Part shown: in pieces, positions 22,705-31,374 of the stretch
How the letters are laid out: each line of letters opens with the position of its first letter
Numbering within the stretch: position 1 is the first letter of the stretch
Origin: Mycolicibacterium hippocampi
GTDB taxonomy: Bacteria > Actinomycetota > Actinomycetes > Mycobacteriales > Mycobacteriaceae
NCBI RefSeq assembly: GCF_010723735.1
Contig: NZ_BLLB01000002.1
Span: 5,642,001-5,706,000, forward strand
Direction of reading: 5' to 3'
Length of the DNA: 64,000 bases
The notes under the pieces: model-generated
Databases searched by the model: none
What the model was told of the DNA's origin: nothing
The model's input: only the letters and a program-made list of their open reading frames with translations
Position numbers and translations under genes: made by a program

Positions 22705-24669
22705 ATGAGTGACGGCGGTAACGCCACTCCTGGCCGTCCCCTCCCCGGCGACGGCGACAGGACCGGCGACACAACCGATGCTGACCGGCTTACCCGATCG
22801 CGACGGCCGACGCCAGGCGGCGCGCCGTGGGAACGGGCAACCGAGTCCCGCCGGCTTGACGAGGGCCCCCCGCCCGAACCCGTCACCGTCGCCGACCTGA
22901 TCGCCAAGATCAACGGTGGTGCCCCGGTCTCGGAGCCGAAGCGGCACCGCGCGGAACCGGTGCCCGACGCCGAGCCGTATCCCGAGCTGGACGATTTCGA
23001 CACCACCGTGCTGCCCGTCACGGTGCTGCCCACGTCCGAGCTCCCGGACCTGACCGGACCGCGCGTTCCGGTTCGCCGCGATCTCCCGAAACCCGACCAC
23101 CACCGCGCAGTGCTCGTGGGGCGGGTCGCGGCGGCGCTGGTCGCGGTGCTCGCACTGGTGCTGACCGGCGGCGCCTGGCAGTGGCAGTCGTCGAAGAACA
23201 ACTCGCTCAACCGGGTCTCGGCACTGGACCCGGGCTCCCGCGACATCGTCGACCCCAATGCGCAGTTCGGCGACGAGAACTTCCTCATCGTCGGTGTGGA
23301 CAGCCGCTTCGGTGAAAACCTCGAGATGGGCGCCGGAACCACCGAAGACGCGGCCGGCTCCCGGTCGGACACGATCATGCTGGTCAACATCCCCGCCAAC
23401 CGGGAACGTGTTGTGGCCGTGTCGTTCCCGCGGGACCTCGAGATCGACCCGATGGAGTGCGAGCCGTGGGATCCCCAGACCCGCGAGTACGGCCCCATCA
23501 CCGACGAAGAATCGCCGATGTACGGCATGGAGACGGTCTACACCGAGTACAAGCTGAACTCAGCCTTCGCCGTCGGCGGGCCCAAGTGTCTGGTCAAGGT
23601 GATCCAGAAGATGTCGGGTCTGCACGTGAACCGTTTCATGGCAGTCGATTTCGCCGGATTCTCCAAGATGGTCGACGCCCTCGGCGGGGTCGAGGTGTGC
23701 ACCACAGCGCCGTTGGAGGACTACGAACTCGGCACGGTGCTACCGGTCGCCGGCCGCCAGATGGTCGACGGCCACACCGCACTGAACTACGTTCGCGCGC
23801 GCCAGGTGACCACCGAGAACAACGGCGACTACGGCCGGATCAAGCGACAGCAGCTGTTCCTGTCGTCGCTGCTGCGTTCGCTGATCTCCAAGGAGACGTT
23901 CTTCTCGCTCTCGAAACTCAACAACGTCGTCAACATGTTCATCGGCGACAGCTACGTCGACAACCTGGACACCAAAGACCTCGTCGACCTCGGCCAGTCG
24001 GTGCAGGGCGTCTCCGCGGGCCGCATCACGTTCGTCACCGTGCCCACCGTCGGTTATGCCGACGAGTGGGGCAACGAGGTGCCCCGCACCGATGACATGC
24101 GCGCCCTGTTCAGCGCGATCATCAACGACGATCCGCTGCCCGAGGAGCGCAACGCCGACAACACACCGGTGCCCGGCACGCCCGAGTCGCTGATCAACTC
24201 GGCGTCGGGTGAGGCTGTCCCGCACACCGGGGACCCCTCCGGCGAGGGTGAGTTCGTGACCGCTGTGGCCACCGACCCCGAGGCCGTCACGGTGCGGGTC
24301 TCGAACGCGACGGCGGAAAGTGGGCTCGCGGCCACGGCCGCCGACGCGTTGCAGGTGCACGGCTTCAACGTCACCACCCCCGACGACTACCCGGGCCCGC
24401 TGTCGCAGACGACGGTGTTCTTCTCCTCGGGCAACGAAGAAGCCGCCGCGACCGTCGCCTCGTCGTTCGCCAACCCGACGATCGAGCGTGTCACCGGGAT
24501 GGCCGATGTGGTCCAGGTGGTGCTCGGCAGCGATTTCCAGTCGGTGGACGCCCCCGTCCCCAGCGGATCGTCGGTCCAGGTTCACGTCATCCGGGGCACC
24601 GGCGACACGACCGCAGAACTCCCCGAGGACCTGTCGGTCACCAACGCCGCCGACACCACCTGCGAGTGA
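22705..24669 (+). CDS. LytR-CpsA-Psr (LCP) family cell-wall ligase
   Basis: 654 residues. A hydrophilic N-terminal region of about 130 residues is followed by one membrane segment (VAAALVAVLALVLTGGAW) and an extracytoplasmic LCP domain (FLIVGVDSR, RSDTIMLV, VSFPRDLEI, ALNYVRAR...GRIKRQQ), then a LytR_C domain near the C-terminus (AVTVRVSNATAESGLA). LCP enzymes transfer polyprenyl-linked glycopolymers; in mycobacteria they attach arabinogalactan to peptidoglycan. Resembles Rv0822c, a paralogue of Lcp1. An in-frame GTG at 22645 is an alternative start. Confidence 0.9.
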   Translation: MSDGGNATPGRPLPGDGDRTGDTTDADRLTRSRRPTPGGAPWERATESRRLDEGPPPEPVTVADLIAKINGGAPVSEPKRHRAEPVPDAEPYPELDDFDTTVLPVTVLPTSELPDLTGPRVPVRRDLPKPDHHRAVLVGRVAAALVAVLALVLTGGAWQWQSSKNNSLNRVSALDPGSRDIVDPNAQFGDENFLIVGVDSRFGENLEMGAGTTEDAAGSRSDTIMLVNIPANRERVVAVSFPRDLEIDPMECEPWDPQTREYGPITDEESPMYGMETVYTEYKLNSAFAVGGPKCLVKVIQKMSGLHVNRFMAVDFAGFSKMVDALGGVEVCTTAPLEDYELGTVLPVAGRQMVDGHTALNYVRARQVTTENNGDYGRIKRQQLFLSSLLRSLISKETFFSLSKLNNVVNMFIGDSYVDNLDTKDLVDLGQSVQGVSAGRITFVTVPTVGYADEWGNEVPRTDDMRALFSAIINDDPLPEERNADNTPVPGTPESLINSASGEAVPHTGDPSGEGEFVTAVATDPEAVTVRVSNATAESGLAATAADALQVHGFNVTTPDDYPGPLSQTTVFFSSGNEEAAATVASSFANPTIERVTGMADVVQVVLGSDFQSVDAPVPSGSSVQVHVIRGTGDTTAELPEDLSVTNAADTTCE

Positions 24670-24689
24670 ACGCCGTTTGGGCAGGTGGC

Positions 24690-24711
24690 ATTCACCTTTC
24701 GTTCACCGGCC
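24690..24711 (+). promoter_or_regulatory. Pho-box-like direct repeat upstream of phoU
   Basis: Two 11-bp units, ATTCACCTTTC and GTTCACCGGCC, in the promoter region about 42 bp before the phoU ATG. The GTTCACC-plus-4 unit is the pattern recognised by PhoP-type response regulators of actinobacteria; in mycobacteria the corresponding regulator is RegX3. Confidence 0.65.
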
Positions 24712-24752
24712 GGTTCGTGACGATTGGGCAGGTCAGCCCGTAGGCTTGCGCC

Positions 24753-25421
24753 ATGCGAAGCGCCTACCACGAACAGCTTGATGCCCTCAGCAGCCAACTC
24801 GGCGAGATGTGCGGGATGGCGGGGGTGGCGATGGAGCGTGCCACCCAGTCCCTGCTCCAGGCGGACCTCGCGCTGGCCGAGCAGGTCATCACCGATCACG
24901 AGCTGATTGCAGAATCGAGCGCGCGCGCGGAAGAGAGCGCGTTCATACTTCTTGCGCTGCAAGCTCCGGTGGCCGGTGATTTGCGGTCCGTGGTCAGTTC
25001 GATCCAGATCGTCGCCGATGTCGACCGGATGGGGGCGCTGGCGCTGCACGTGGCCAAGATCGCACGTCGTCGCCACCCTCAGCACGCGCTGCCGGAGGAG
25101 GTCAACGGCTACTTCGCCGAAATGGGCAGGGTCGCAGTCGAACTCGGACACGGCGCACAAGAGGTGCTGATCACCCGGGATCCGGAGAAGGCCGCCCGGA
25201 TCCGCGAAGAAGACGACGCGATGGACGATCTGCACCGTCACCTTTTCACCGTGTTGATGGACCGGGAGTGGAAGCACGGCGTCGCGGCGGCGGTGGACAT
25301 CACACTCCTGGGCCGGTATTACGAGCGTTTCGCCGATCATGCGGTCGAGGTGGCTCGCCGGGTGATCTTCCAGGTCACCGGAGAACTGCCCACCGCAGAC
25401 GGTGAATTGAATGCCCGCTAA
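24753..25421 (+). CDS. phoU: Phosphate signalling regulator PhoU (PhoY2-like)
   Basis: 222 residues forming two PhoU three-helix repeats (about 8-95 and 115-210), each with a metal-binding E/DxxxD-type motif (for example ADVDRMGALALHVAK and YYERFADHAVEVARR). PhoU proteins couple the Pst transporter to the SenX3-RegX3 two-component system and keep the pho regulon off when phosphate is plentiful. Orthologue of phoY2 (Rv0821c) by position. A Pho-box-like repeat precedes it. Here two arsenic genes separate it from pstS. Confidence 0.93.
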   Translation: MRSAYHEQLDALSSQLGEMCGMAGVAMERATQSLLQADLALAEQVITDHELIAESSARAEESAFILLALQAPVAGDLRSVVSSIQIVADVDRMGALALHVAKIARRRHPQHALPEEVNGYFAEMGRVAVELGHGAQEVLITRDPEKAARIREEDDAMDDLHRHLFTVLMDREWKHGVAAAVDITLLGRYYERFADHAVEVARRVIFQVTGELPTADGELNAR

Positions 25422-25547
25422 CTGAACCCTCAGGGAACGAAGCTCGCTGTCCACAAGTGGAACAGCAGATGAACGGAAAAGCATGACCGGCGAACAGCAG
25501 ACCAATTCTGTTCTGGCACATTGACCGGCCCAGGATAGCTCACCAAA

Positions 25548-25560
25548 CATTGAGTCAATG
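25548..25560. promoter_or_regulatory. ArsR-type operator overlapping the arsR-arsC fusion start codon
   Basis: CATTGAGTCAATG is a perfect 13-bp palindrome (centre G) whose right end is the ATG itself. Placement over the initiation codon with no Shine-Dalgarno suggests a leaderless, autorepressed mRNA. Confidence 0.55.
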
Positions 25561-26256
25561 TCTGCTGACTATTCAGCCGAAACCCATCGGCGGGCCTCCG
25601 TTCATGCGGCACTCGCCGATCCCGGCCGGCTCGCCATCGTCGACCGTCTGCTGCTGAGTGACGCAACACCGTCGGAGCTGCGAGTCCTGCTGGGGATGCC
25701 CTCCAACCTCCTCGCTCACCACCTGGGAGTGCTCGAGACGGCGGGCGTGTTGCGACGGTCTCGGTCGGAGGGCGATCGTCGCCGCACCTATCTGTCGATA
25801 GCACACGAAGCGCTAGAAACACTGCTTCCGTCTCCGGTCCACAACGCGCGCCGGGTGGTCTTCGTGTGTACCCAGAACTCAGCGCGCAGCCAGTTGGCCG
25901 CAGCCGTATGGCACCGACACCACAGCCCCCTGGGTGCAACCTCGGCAGGTACCCACCCCGCGTCCGCGGTGCACCGCGACGCACTCGCAGCGGCCCGGCG
26001 GCGTGGGTTGTCGCTGCACGCAAGGGCGCCACAACACCTCGACGATGTCCGGGAACCAGGCGACCTCATCGTCGCGGTATGTGACAACGCCCACGAGGAG
26101 TTGCCCACGGACCTGCCCCGCATCCACTGGTCGATTCCCGACCCGACCCGCACACCTGAGCCACAGGTGTTCGACCACACGATCGAGGTGCTCACCGAGC
26201 GCATCAACCGGCTCGTTTCCCTGGTAGGCCCATCTAGCAACGGAGCAGATCAATGA
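25558..26256 (+). CDS. ArsR-type repressor fused to low-molecular-weight phosphatase/arsenate reductase domain
   Basis: 232 residues. Residues about 8-85 are a winged-helix ArsR domain (PSNLLAHHLGVLETAG as recognition region). Residues about 98-225 are a low-molecular-weight protein-tyrosine phosphatase/ArsC fold with the CX5R loop FVCTQNSARSQ (Cys104, Arg110) and a late DPTRTPEP segment. The ArsR part lacks the CVCD arsenite site present in the two other ArsR proteins of this window, so sensing may depend on the ArsC domain. Overlaps the next arsC by 4 bp (ATGA). Lies between phoU and pstS. Whether it is a reductase, a sensor or both is open. Confidence 0.85.
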   Translation: MSADYSAETHRRASVHAALADPGRLAIVDRLLLSDATPSELRVLLGMPSNLLAHHLGVLETAGVLRRSRSEGDRRRTYLSIAHEALETLLPSPVHNARRVVFVCTQNSARSQLAAAVWHRHHSPLGATSAGTHPASAVHRDALAAARRRGLSLHARAPQHLDDVREPGDLIVAVCDNAHEELPTDLPRIHWSIPDPTRTPEPQVFDHTIEVLTERINRLVSLVGPSSNGADQ

Positions 26257-26918
26257 CCGAGAACACCGTCCAGCCCTTTCGTCACGACCTGAGCATCGAC
26301 CAGCAGCTCGGCCTGAGAACCGCCGCGAGTCGGCTACAGTCGGAGTTCGGCACCATGTTCGGCGTCGAGACGCTCGAGCGGTTCCTGCACTCGTCCTACG
26401 ACCAATTCGCCAGTAGGGCCACCGTCCCGAATTATCTGCCGCTCTTGGCAGAACGATTTGCGCGGCAACGCCTGCGGGCGCTGGCCAAGGTGGAGGGCAA
26501 GCATGACGACGGTAAGCCGGTGGTGTTGTTCCTCTGCACCCACAACGCGGGACGTTCGCAGATGGCCATGGGTTTCTTCACACACTTCGCCGGCGAGGAG
26601 GCGGTGGCTTGGTCAGGCGGATCGGAGCCGGGCCACGAGGTGAACCCCGCGGCAGTGGAAGCGATGGCAGAGATTGGAATCGACATCGCCGGCGAGTATC
26701 CGAAACCGTGGACCGATGAGATCGTCCGGGCGGCCGATGTGATCATCACCATGGGCTGCGGGGACGCGTGCCCGATCATTCCCGGCCGGCGCTATGAGGA
26801 GTGGGTCCTCGACGACCCGGCCGACATGTCTGTGGACGGCGTTCGACCCATTCGAGACGAGATCGAGCGCCGGGTAGAGAGCCTTCTCGCCGAGCTCGGG
26901 GTTCCCGTCACGCGCTAG
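26253..26918 (+). CDS. arsC: Arsenate reductase ArsC with N-terminal three-helix bundle
   Basis: 221 residues. The first 75 or so form the helical dimerisation domain seen in corynebacterial ArsC1-prime, and the remainder is an LMW-phosphatase-type arsenate reductase: P-loop FLCTHNAGRSQM (Cys95, Arg101), AWSGGSEPGHEVNP and the Asp-containing late loop VLDDPADM. A Cys pair in MGCGDACP could form the relay disulfide, which fits thioredoxin-dependent turnover reported for ArsC1-prime. Reduces As(V) to As(III). Translationally coupled to the arsR-arsC fusion. Ends 33 bp before the Pho box of pstS. Confidence 0.88.
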   Translation: MTENTVQPFRHDLSIDQQLGLRTAASRLQSEFGTMFGVETLERFLHSSYDQFASRATVPNYLPLLAERFARQRLRALAKVEGKHDDGKPVVLFLCTHNAGRSQMAMGFFTHFAGEEAVAWSGGSEPGHEVNPAAVEAMAEIGIDIAGEYPKPWTDEIVRAADVIITMGCGDACPIIPGRRYEEWVLDDPADMSVDGVRPIRDEIERRVESLLAELGVPVTR

Positions 26919-26951
26919 GCCCGTTGGACCGAACGACGATATGTCTGCGTC

Positions 26952-26973
26952 GTTCACCTTCCGTTCACCTTCC
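26952..26973 (+). promoter_or_regulatory. Pho box upstream of pstS (two perfect 11-bp repeats)
   Basis: GTTCACCTTCC occurs twice in tandem without a spacer, about 100 bp upstream of the pstS ATG. This is the textbook direct-repeat unit of PhoP/RegX3-type binding sites and should make pstSCAB inducible by phosphate limitation. Confidence 0.8.
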
Positions 26974-27072
26974 GTGTTCCGGATGGATGCGTGTCTTTCC
27001 TACGTTTTGCGAGTACTCAGTACGAGACCGGGCTCGCAGGTGCGCGCCCGCATCAACAGTGATCGGAGAAAA

Positions 27073-28044
27073 ATGCGCAACTGGCTACCAGCGGCCGCAC
27101 TGGCCGCGACGGCTTCCATCTTTGTCGCGGGCTGCGGCGGGAGCGGTGACAGTGCAGGCGGCGGTGAAGGCGGCGGTGAGTCCCTGTCGGGCAACATCCG
27201 CGTCGACGGCTCGAGCACGGTTGCGCCACTGTCGGAGACCATCGCCGAGCTCTTCCAGCAGGAGAACAACGGTGTGCAGGTGACGGTCGGCACCTCGGGT
27301 ACCGGCGGCGGATTCGAGAAGTTCTGCAACGGCGAAACAGACCTCAGCGACGCGTCGCGACCGATCAAGGACGACGAGGCCGCCAACTGCGAGGCAGCGG
27401 GCATCTCATTCGACAGCATCACGGTGGCCAACGACGCCCTGTCGGTGGTCGTCAATCCCGAAAACCCCGCGACCTGCATGACGGTCGATCAGGTCCGCCA
27501 GATCTGGGACCTCGGTTCGACGGTCAACACCTGGGGCGACGTCGAGGGTCTCGACGTCCCCGCGGAGTTCGCCGGCACCCCGATGCAGCCGTTCGGTCCG
27601 GGTGTCGACTCGGGAACGTTCGACTACTTCACCGAAGCGATCAACGGTGAAGAGGGCAAGATCCGCGAGAACTACACCGACATCGGTGAGGACGACAATG
27701 CTGCCGTGACCGGCGTCTCGGGCGCGGTCGGTGGCATCGGCTTCATTCCGTACTCGTTCATCACCGAGGTCGGCGACGCAGTCAAAGCCGTCGAGATCGA
27801 CAACGGAAGCGGCTGCGTTGCCGGGACCCTGGAGAACGTGCAGGGCGGCACCTACACCCCGCTGGGCCGCGAACTGTTCGTCTACGCGAAGGACCAGTCC
27901 CTGAACCGCCCGGAGGTGCTGGCGTTCATGGAGTTCTACGTCGACAACTCCGACGCGGCGGCCGAGGCGGCCTCCTACATTCCGCTCACCGACGAGCAGA
28001 AGGAAGAGGCGCGCGCCAAGATCGCCGAGCTCGAAGCCAAGTGA
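27073..28044 (+). CDS. pstS: Phosphate ABC transporter substrate-binding lipoprotein PstS
   Basis: 323 residues. Lipoprotein signal with lipobox FVAGC, a Gly/Ser linker, then a phosphate-binding protein fold: VDGSSTVAPLSE and TSGTGGGFEKFCNGETDLSDASRPI are the phosphate-contacting segments, with the conserved GPGVDSGTFDYF later. Delivers phosphate to PstCA. ATG 27073 is chosen over the longer frame because GGAG lies 4 bp upstream and the signal peptide begins there. First gene of pstSCAB. PstS proteins vary in discrimination against arsenate, which matters given the ars neighbours. Confidence 0.95.
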   Translation: MRNWLPAAALAATASIFVAGCGGSGDSAGGGEGGGESLSGNIRVDGSSTVAPLSETIAELFQQENNGVQVTVGTSGTGGGFEKFCNGETDLSDASRPIKDDEAANCEAAGISFDSITVANDALSVVVNPENPATCMTVDQVRQIWDLGSTVNTWGDVEGLDVPAEFAGTPMQPFGPGVDSGTFDYFTEAINGEEGKIRENYTDIGEDDNAAVTGVSGAVGGIGFIPYSFITEVGDAVKAVEIDNGSGCVAGTLENVQGGTYTPLGRELFVYAKDQSLNRPEVLAFMEFYVDNSDAAAEAASYIPLTDEQKEEARAKIAELEAK

Positions 28045-28066
28045 CCGAGGAAACGGCAACGTTCAC

Positions 28067-29011
28067 ATGACGATCACGGACGACGCCGCCAGCCCACCTC
28101 TCGACGAGGTGTCGCTGGCGGCGTCCAGCCCCCGCTACATGGAGAAGGCGATCAAGGCCGCGTTCGCGCTGTGCGCGGCGCTGTCCGTGGCGATCACCAC
28201 GGCGATCGTCCTGGCCCTGCTCTTCCCGACCATCAGCTTCTTCAGTCACGTCTCGATCATCGAGTTCTTCACCGAAACATCGTGGCGGCCGGCGTTCGCG
28301 ACACCCTCCTTCGGCGTGATGCCCATCGTCGTCGGAACGCTGACGGTGGTGTTCTGGGCCTTGCTGATCGGCATTCCGATCGGCCTGCTCGCCGCGATCT
28401 ACCTCGCCGAGTACGCCCCGACGGGGGTGCGGAGGGTGGTCAAGCCGGTCCTGGAAGTTCTGGAAGGCATTCCGACCGTTGCGATCGGCATGTTCGGCTT
28501 GCTGTTCATGCGACCGTTCCTCGAGGACCTCATGCCGTTCCTGCAGTGGCAGGCGTTCTCGGTCGGCGTCGCCGGGATCATGGTCGGCATCATGATCGTG
28601 CCGCTCATCACCTCGGTGTCCGACGACGCGATGCGATCTGTGCCCGCTGGCCTCCGCGAAGGTGCGTACGGCCTGGGAGCCAACAAGATGCAGGTCTCGC
28701 TGCGAGTCATCTTCCCGGGGGCGATCTCCGGCATCATCGCCGCGATCGTGCTTGCTACCTCACGCGCAATCGGCGAGACCATGGTGGTGTTGATCGTTGC
28801 GGGCCAGACACCGTTGCTCGGCTTCACCTTCACCGGGTCGGTGCAGACGATGACCGCGTTCATCGGGTCCACCGCCACCGGCGACATCTCCACCGGCAGC
28901 ATCGTCTACGAGGCGATCTTCGCCGTGGGTGCGCTGCTGTTCGTCATGACACTGGCAATGAACATGTTCGCGATCCGCATGGTCAGCCGCTTCCGGGAGG
29001 TTTACGACTAG
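28067..29011 (+). CDS. pstC: Phosphate ABC transporter permease PstC
   Basis: 314-residue inner membrane permease with six predicted helices. The ABC-interacting EAA loop is REGAYGLGANKMQVSLRVIFPGA, and IGIPIGLLAAIYLAEYAP is a typical PstC segment. Stop codon TAG shares one base with the pstA GTG, so translation is coupled. It follows pstS by 22 bp. Confidence 0.95.
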   Translation: MTITDDAASPPLDEVSLAASSPRYMEKAIKAAFALCAALSVAITTAIVLALLFPTISFFSHVSIIEFFTETSWRPAFATPSFGVMPIVVGTLTVVFWALLIGIPIGLLAAIYLAEYAPTGVRRVVKPVLEVLEGIPTVAIGMFGLLFMRPFLEDLMPFLQWQAFSVGVAGIMVGIMIVPLITSVSDDAMRSVPAGLREGAYGLGANKMQVSLRVIFPGAISGIIAAIVLATSRAIGETMVVLIVAGQTPLLGFTFTGSVQTMTAFIGSTATGDISTGSIVYEAIFAVGALLFVMTLAMNMFAIRMVSRFREVYD

Positions 29012-29955
29012 TGACTATTGAGAAGCCGGCGGTGCGCACCGAACGCGCGCGATTGGCCACCGCTGGGGCGCGAGCCGTCGTGGAAAGCACGCTACAAAGC
29101 AAGTCGCCCATGGGGAAGGTCAAGAATCAGCTGTTCCTGGCCCTGATGCTGCTCGCCATCGCGACCGCGGTCACGATGCTGCTCGGCATGATCCTGTGGG
29201 CCGCGATCAAGGGATGGCCGCGGCTGGACCTGAACCTGTTCCTCAACGCACCCTCGACGATCAATCGAGATACCGCCGGGTTCCGGCCGGCGATCCTCGG
29301 CACCATCTACATCATCTTGGGCGTCATCCTGCTCATCGTGCCCATCGGCGTCGCTGCGGCTGTGTACCTCGAGGAGTATGCGGACAAGACGAAGTGGTTC
29401 AACAGACTGATCGAGCTGAACATCCAGAACCTGGCCGGCGTGCCGTCGATCGTCTTCGGCATCCTCGGGATGGCGTTCATCGTGCGCGGTCCGATCAGCA
29501 TGGGCTTCGTTGCGGCAGCCGGTTCGATCACCTTGGCAATGCTCGTCTTGCCGACGGTGATCATCACCGCTCGCGAGGCCATCAAGGCAGTGCCCTCGTC
29601 GATACGTGACGCTTCGTTGGGCCTGGGTGCCACCCAGTGGCAGACGGTGAGCAAGCAGGTTCTCCCCACCGCGATCCCAGGCATTCTCACCGGGGTCATC
29701 CTCGCGGTGGCGCGGGCTATCGGCGAAGCCGCGCCGCTGCTCCTGGTCGGGGCCACGACGTTCGTCACGTTCAACCCGAGCTTCTGGGAGGGTGGCTACA
29801 CGGCGATGCCGGTGCTGATCTACAACTACATCGCCCGCCCGCAGGAGGAATTCCATATCCTGGCCGCAGCCGGCGTGATCGTGATGCTCGCAGTGCTGCT
29901 GGCAATGAATTCGTTCGCGATCTGGCTGCGCAATCACTACGAACGGAAGTTCTGA
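29011..29955 (+). CDS. pstA: Phosphate ABC transporter permease PstA
   Basis: 314 residues with six predicted helices; EAA loop RDASLGLGATQWQTVSKQVLP. Partner of PstC. The start is GTG 29011 overlapping the pstC stop; the long in-frame extension upstream through pstC is a shadow. Followed by pstB after 4 bp. Confidence 0.94.
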   Translation: MTIEKPAVRTERARLATAGARAVVESTLQSKSPMGKVKNQLFLALMLLAIATAVTMLLGMILWAAIKGWPRLDLNLFLNAPSTINRDTAGFRPAILGTIYIILGVILLIVPIGVAAAVYLEEYADKTKWFNRLIELNIQNLAGVPSIVFGILGMAFIVRGPISMGFVAAAGSITLAMLVLPTVIITAREAIKAVPSSIRDASLGLGATQWQTVSKQVLPTAIPGILTGVILAVARAIGEAAPLLLVGATTFVTFNPSFWEGGYTAMPVLIYNYIARPQEEFHILAAAGVIVMLAVLLAMNSFAIWLRNHYERKF

Positions 29956-29959
29956 CACC

Positions 29960-30868
29960 ATGAACCAGGGACCAGCAGCGACCACCACCGGAAGCGGACA
30001 GATGACCGATCGACTGACCTCCGACGACACAGCCGAGAAAAACACGTTCCAGGTGGACAAGCGGCCCCCGCGGGAACGCGCTGCCGTCGGCGGGATGGTG
30101 TTCACCGTTAGGGAAATGAACGTCTGGTACGGCTCACACAAAGCAGTTCGCAACGTGAACCTCGACATCGCCAACGGGGACATCACCGCCCTCATCGGCC
30201 CGTCCGGGTGCGGCAAGAGCACAGTGCTGCGGTGCTTCAACCGGATGAACGACCTGGTGCCCTCCGCCCGTGTGGAAGGCCAGGTGAAGTACCACGGGAT
30301 CGACCTGTACGGGAAGAATGTCGATCCGATCGAGGTGCGTCGTCGCGTCGGCATGGTATTCCAGAAGCCCAATCCGTTCCCGAAGTCGATCTACGACAAC
30401 ATCGCGTATGGCCCTCGGGTCAACGGGATGAAGGGTGACATGGACGAGATCGTCGAAGGGGCACTCAAGGGCGCGGCGCTTTGGGACGAAGTGAAGGACA
30501 AGCTCAAGGAGAGCGCACTGGCCATGTCGGGCGGCCAGCAACAGCGGTTGTGTATCGCACGCACGATCGCCACCCGTCCCGAGGTCATCCTGATGGACGA
30601 GCCGTGTTCGGCCCTCGATCCGATCGCGACGAGCAAGATCGAAGATCTGATGCGTGAGCTCGCCGAGGATTTCACGATCCTGATCGTCACCCACAACATG
30701 CAGCAGGCTGCGCGTGTCAGCGACCGGACCGCGTTCTTCACCGCCGCGGTGGATGAGAGTGACGGCGTACGTTTTGGTGAGCTCGTCGAGTACGACGACA
30801 CCGAGAAGATCTTCTCGAATCCGTCGGACAAGCGCACCGAGGACTACATCTCGGGCCGCTTCGGCTGA
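29960..30868 (+). CDS. pstB: Phosphate ABC transporter ATP-binding protein PstB (PhoT)
   Basis: 302 residues. ATPase energising PstCA: Walker A GPSGCGKST, signature MSGGQQQR and Walker B VILMDEP, with the H-loop in THNMQQAARVSD. The N-terminus (about 45 residues before MVFTVREMNVWYG) is longer than in E. coli PstB; internal ATGs at 30002 or 30095 are alternative starts. Positional equivalent of Rv0820 phoT. Last gene of the pst operon, closed by a hairpin at 30894. Confidence 0.95.
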   Translation: MNQGPAATTTGSGQMTDRLTSDDTAEKNTFQVDKRPPRERAAVGGMVFTVREMNVWYGSHKAVRNVNLDIANGDITALIGPSGCGKSTVLRCFNRMNDLVPSARVEGQVKYHGIDLYGKNVDPIEVRRRVGMVFQKPNPFPKSIYDNIAYGPRVNGMKGDMDEIVEGALKGAALWDEVKDKLKESALAMSGGQQQRLCIARTIATRPEVILMDEPCSALDPIATSKIEDLMRELAEDFTILIVTHNMQQAARVSDRTAFFTAAVDESDGVRFGELVEYDDTEKIFSNPSDKRTEDYISGRFG

Positions 30869-30893
30869 CGACGAGCCAAGTTTGATTGATGGT

Positions 30894-30920
30894 GTGTGGC
30901 CGGCCAAGTGCCGGCCACAC
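30894..30920. terminator. Hairpin terminator between pstB and arsR
   Basis: Perfect 11-bp stem (GTGTGGCCGGC with GCCGGCCACAC) around a 5-base loop, in the 67-bp gap between convergent pstB and arsR. Symmetry allows it to serve both transcripts. Confidence 0.75.
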
Positions 30921-30935
30921 GTCGTTTCGGCTCCA

Positions 30936-31289
30936 TCATCGCGGCGCGACAGCAACCGCGATTCGATTCAACGCGTCGGCGTTGACGCGGTAGTACGCCC
31001 ACTTGCCGCGTTGCTCGCGCTCGACCAACCCGGCCGCGGCCAGCAGTTTCATGTGATGTGACACCGTCGGCTGACTCAGGCCCAGTGGAGCGGTCAGGTC
31101 GCACACGCAGGCCTCGCCATCCTCCCCCGCGGCGATCAGCGACAGCAGCTTGATCCGGGCCGGGTCGGCGAGCGCTTTGAAGACCCCGGCGAGCTTTTCG
31201 GCGGCGGCGTCACCGAGGACGCCGCCGGTCGCCGGCGAGCAGCAGGCCTGGAGATCGTCGAGACCAACAGGTGTCGCGGCACTGGGCAT
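30936..31289 (-). CDS. arsR: ArsR family As(III)-responsive repressor
   Basis: 117 residues from ATG 31289. Winged-helix repressor with the arsenite site ACVCDLTAPLGLSQPTVSHH in the recognition region, plus an extra Cys pair near the N-terminus (LQACCSP) that could contribute a third thiolate ligand. Expected to dissociate from DNA on binding As(III) or Sb(III). Divergent from the flavoprotein gene; an inverted repeat lies in the 85-bp intergenic region. The upstream in-frame extension runs into the promoter and is discarded. Confidence 0.9.
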   Translation of the reverse strand: MPSAATPVGLDDLQACCSPATGGVLGDAAAEKLAGVFKALADPARIKLLSLIAAGEDGEACVCDLTAPLGLSQPTVSHHMKLLAAAGLVEREQRGKWAYYRVNADALNRIAVAVAPR

Positions 31290-31320
31290 GGGCCCATGAT
31301 GCCACACATATTGACAAACT

Positions 31321-31351
31321 TCGATGGATCGCGCACGGTGGTATCCATCGA
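31321..31351. promoter_or_regulatory. Operator candidate in the arsR / flavoprotein divergent promoter
   Basis: Perfect 9-bp inverted repeat TCGATGGAT (31321-31329) and ATCCATCGA (31343-31351), spacer 13 bp. An ATTGACAA half-site (31309-31316) on the arsR side resembles ArsR recognition elements. Repression of both genes from here is plausible. Confidence 0.5.
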
Positions 31352-31374
31352 CGTTCATCGATGTGAGGAGTGAG

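Noticed and set aside
28171..29010. Upstream in-frame extension of pstA through pstC
   Set aside because: Translation out of frame of pstC; the true start is the GTG overlapping the pstC stop.
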